Source of the DNA: Paracoccaceae bacterium
GTDB lineage: Bacteria; Pseudomonadota; Alphaproteobacteria; Rhodobacterales; Rhodobacteraceae
DNA: 64,000 bases
Direction of reading: 5' to 3'
Assembly (NCBI GenBank): GCA_014872815.1
Contig: WKFK01000009.1
Location: 1 to 64,000, forward strand
The stretch's first letter is position 1. Each line of letters begins with the position of its first letter. This document shows positions 63,940-64,000 of the stretch, piece by piece. Position numbers and translations under genes: made by a program. The notes below the pieces were generated by a model. That model ran no database searches. It was not told the DNA's origin and worked only from the letters and a program-made list of their open reading frames with translations.

Positions 63940-64000
63940 ATGCGCTTATTTTCACGTGTTCTGGCATGTGTGTTGACGCTAGTGCCTAGCGTCGCCCTAG
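63940..64000 (+). CDS. Secreted protein, N-terminal fragment
   Basis: Twenty codons (MRLFSRVLACVLTLVPSVAL) with AAAGGA six bases before the ATG. A basic start and hydrophobic core mark a signal peptide, and the Cys may be a lipobox candidate. The gene continues past the right edge; function unknown. Confidence 0.65.
   Translation, partial: MRLFSRVLACVLTLVPSVAL

Overview
The window looks like a chromosomal segment of a marine Rhodobacteraceae (Roseobacter-group) alphaproteobacterium. The pointers are high GC, a β-hydroxyaspartate cycle locus, the order tolQRAB-pal-cpoB-tilS-ftsH, Hint-domain RTX proteins, a CtrA-type TTAA-N7-TTAA site, and remnants of a nosZ-F-L-X denitrification locus. No tRNA, rRNA, CRISPR array, prophage or intact insertion sequence was seen.

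Layout. 1-2.3 kb: bhcB (partial) and bhcA, divergent from their IclR regulator bhcR. 2.4-4.4 kb: gluconate kinase and 6-phosphogluconate dehydrogenase. 4.5-8.3 kb (minus): one-carbon genes folD and fhs, a chorismate mutase and a MOSC protein. 8.4-17.2 kb (minus): the Tol-Pal envelope operon running into tilS and ftsH. 17.3-18.9 kb: a CDGSH/glutamate-synthase fusion. 19-24.6 kb: sugar metabolism (PfkB kinase, D-lyxose isomerase family, SDR, glycerate kinase, LysR), with two genes or operons sharing a LacI-type operator sequence. 24.7-31.3 kb: a coupled five-gene catabolic operon (HyuA, HyuB, FAD oxidoreductase, HpaI-type aldolase, uronate-dehydrogenase-like).

31.3-41 kb is an accessory stretch. 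It holds nnrS with an FNR-like box, an RTX protein with an elaborate leader, a globin-coupled chemoreceptor, an intact nosX followed by collapsed nosL, nosF and nosZ, and a second RTX protein with a Hint domain. 41.1-48.5 kb (minus) is a LacI-controlled ABC sugar transporter operon with a GH63-type hydrolase, probably for a glucosylglycerate-like solute; one permease carries a DUF11-like periplasmic insert. 49-52.2 kb: AsmA and a small secreted protein.

52.6-61.4 kb is the most unusual part. It is a tightly coupled plus-strand operon of Ser/Thr kinase, FHA protein, PP2C phosphatase, three successive dynamin-like GTPases, a possible Roadblock-like protein and an unknown protein. A metzincin-like protease gene points towards it from the other side. 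The kinase/FHA/phosphatase set is what is found beside some type VI secretion systems, but no secretion genes are present here. It is read as a candidate phospho-regulated GTPase or membrane-remodelling system of unknown role. The window ends at the start of another secreted protein.
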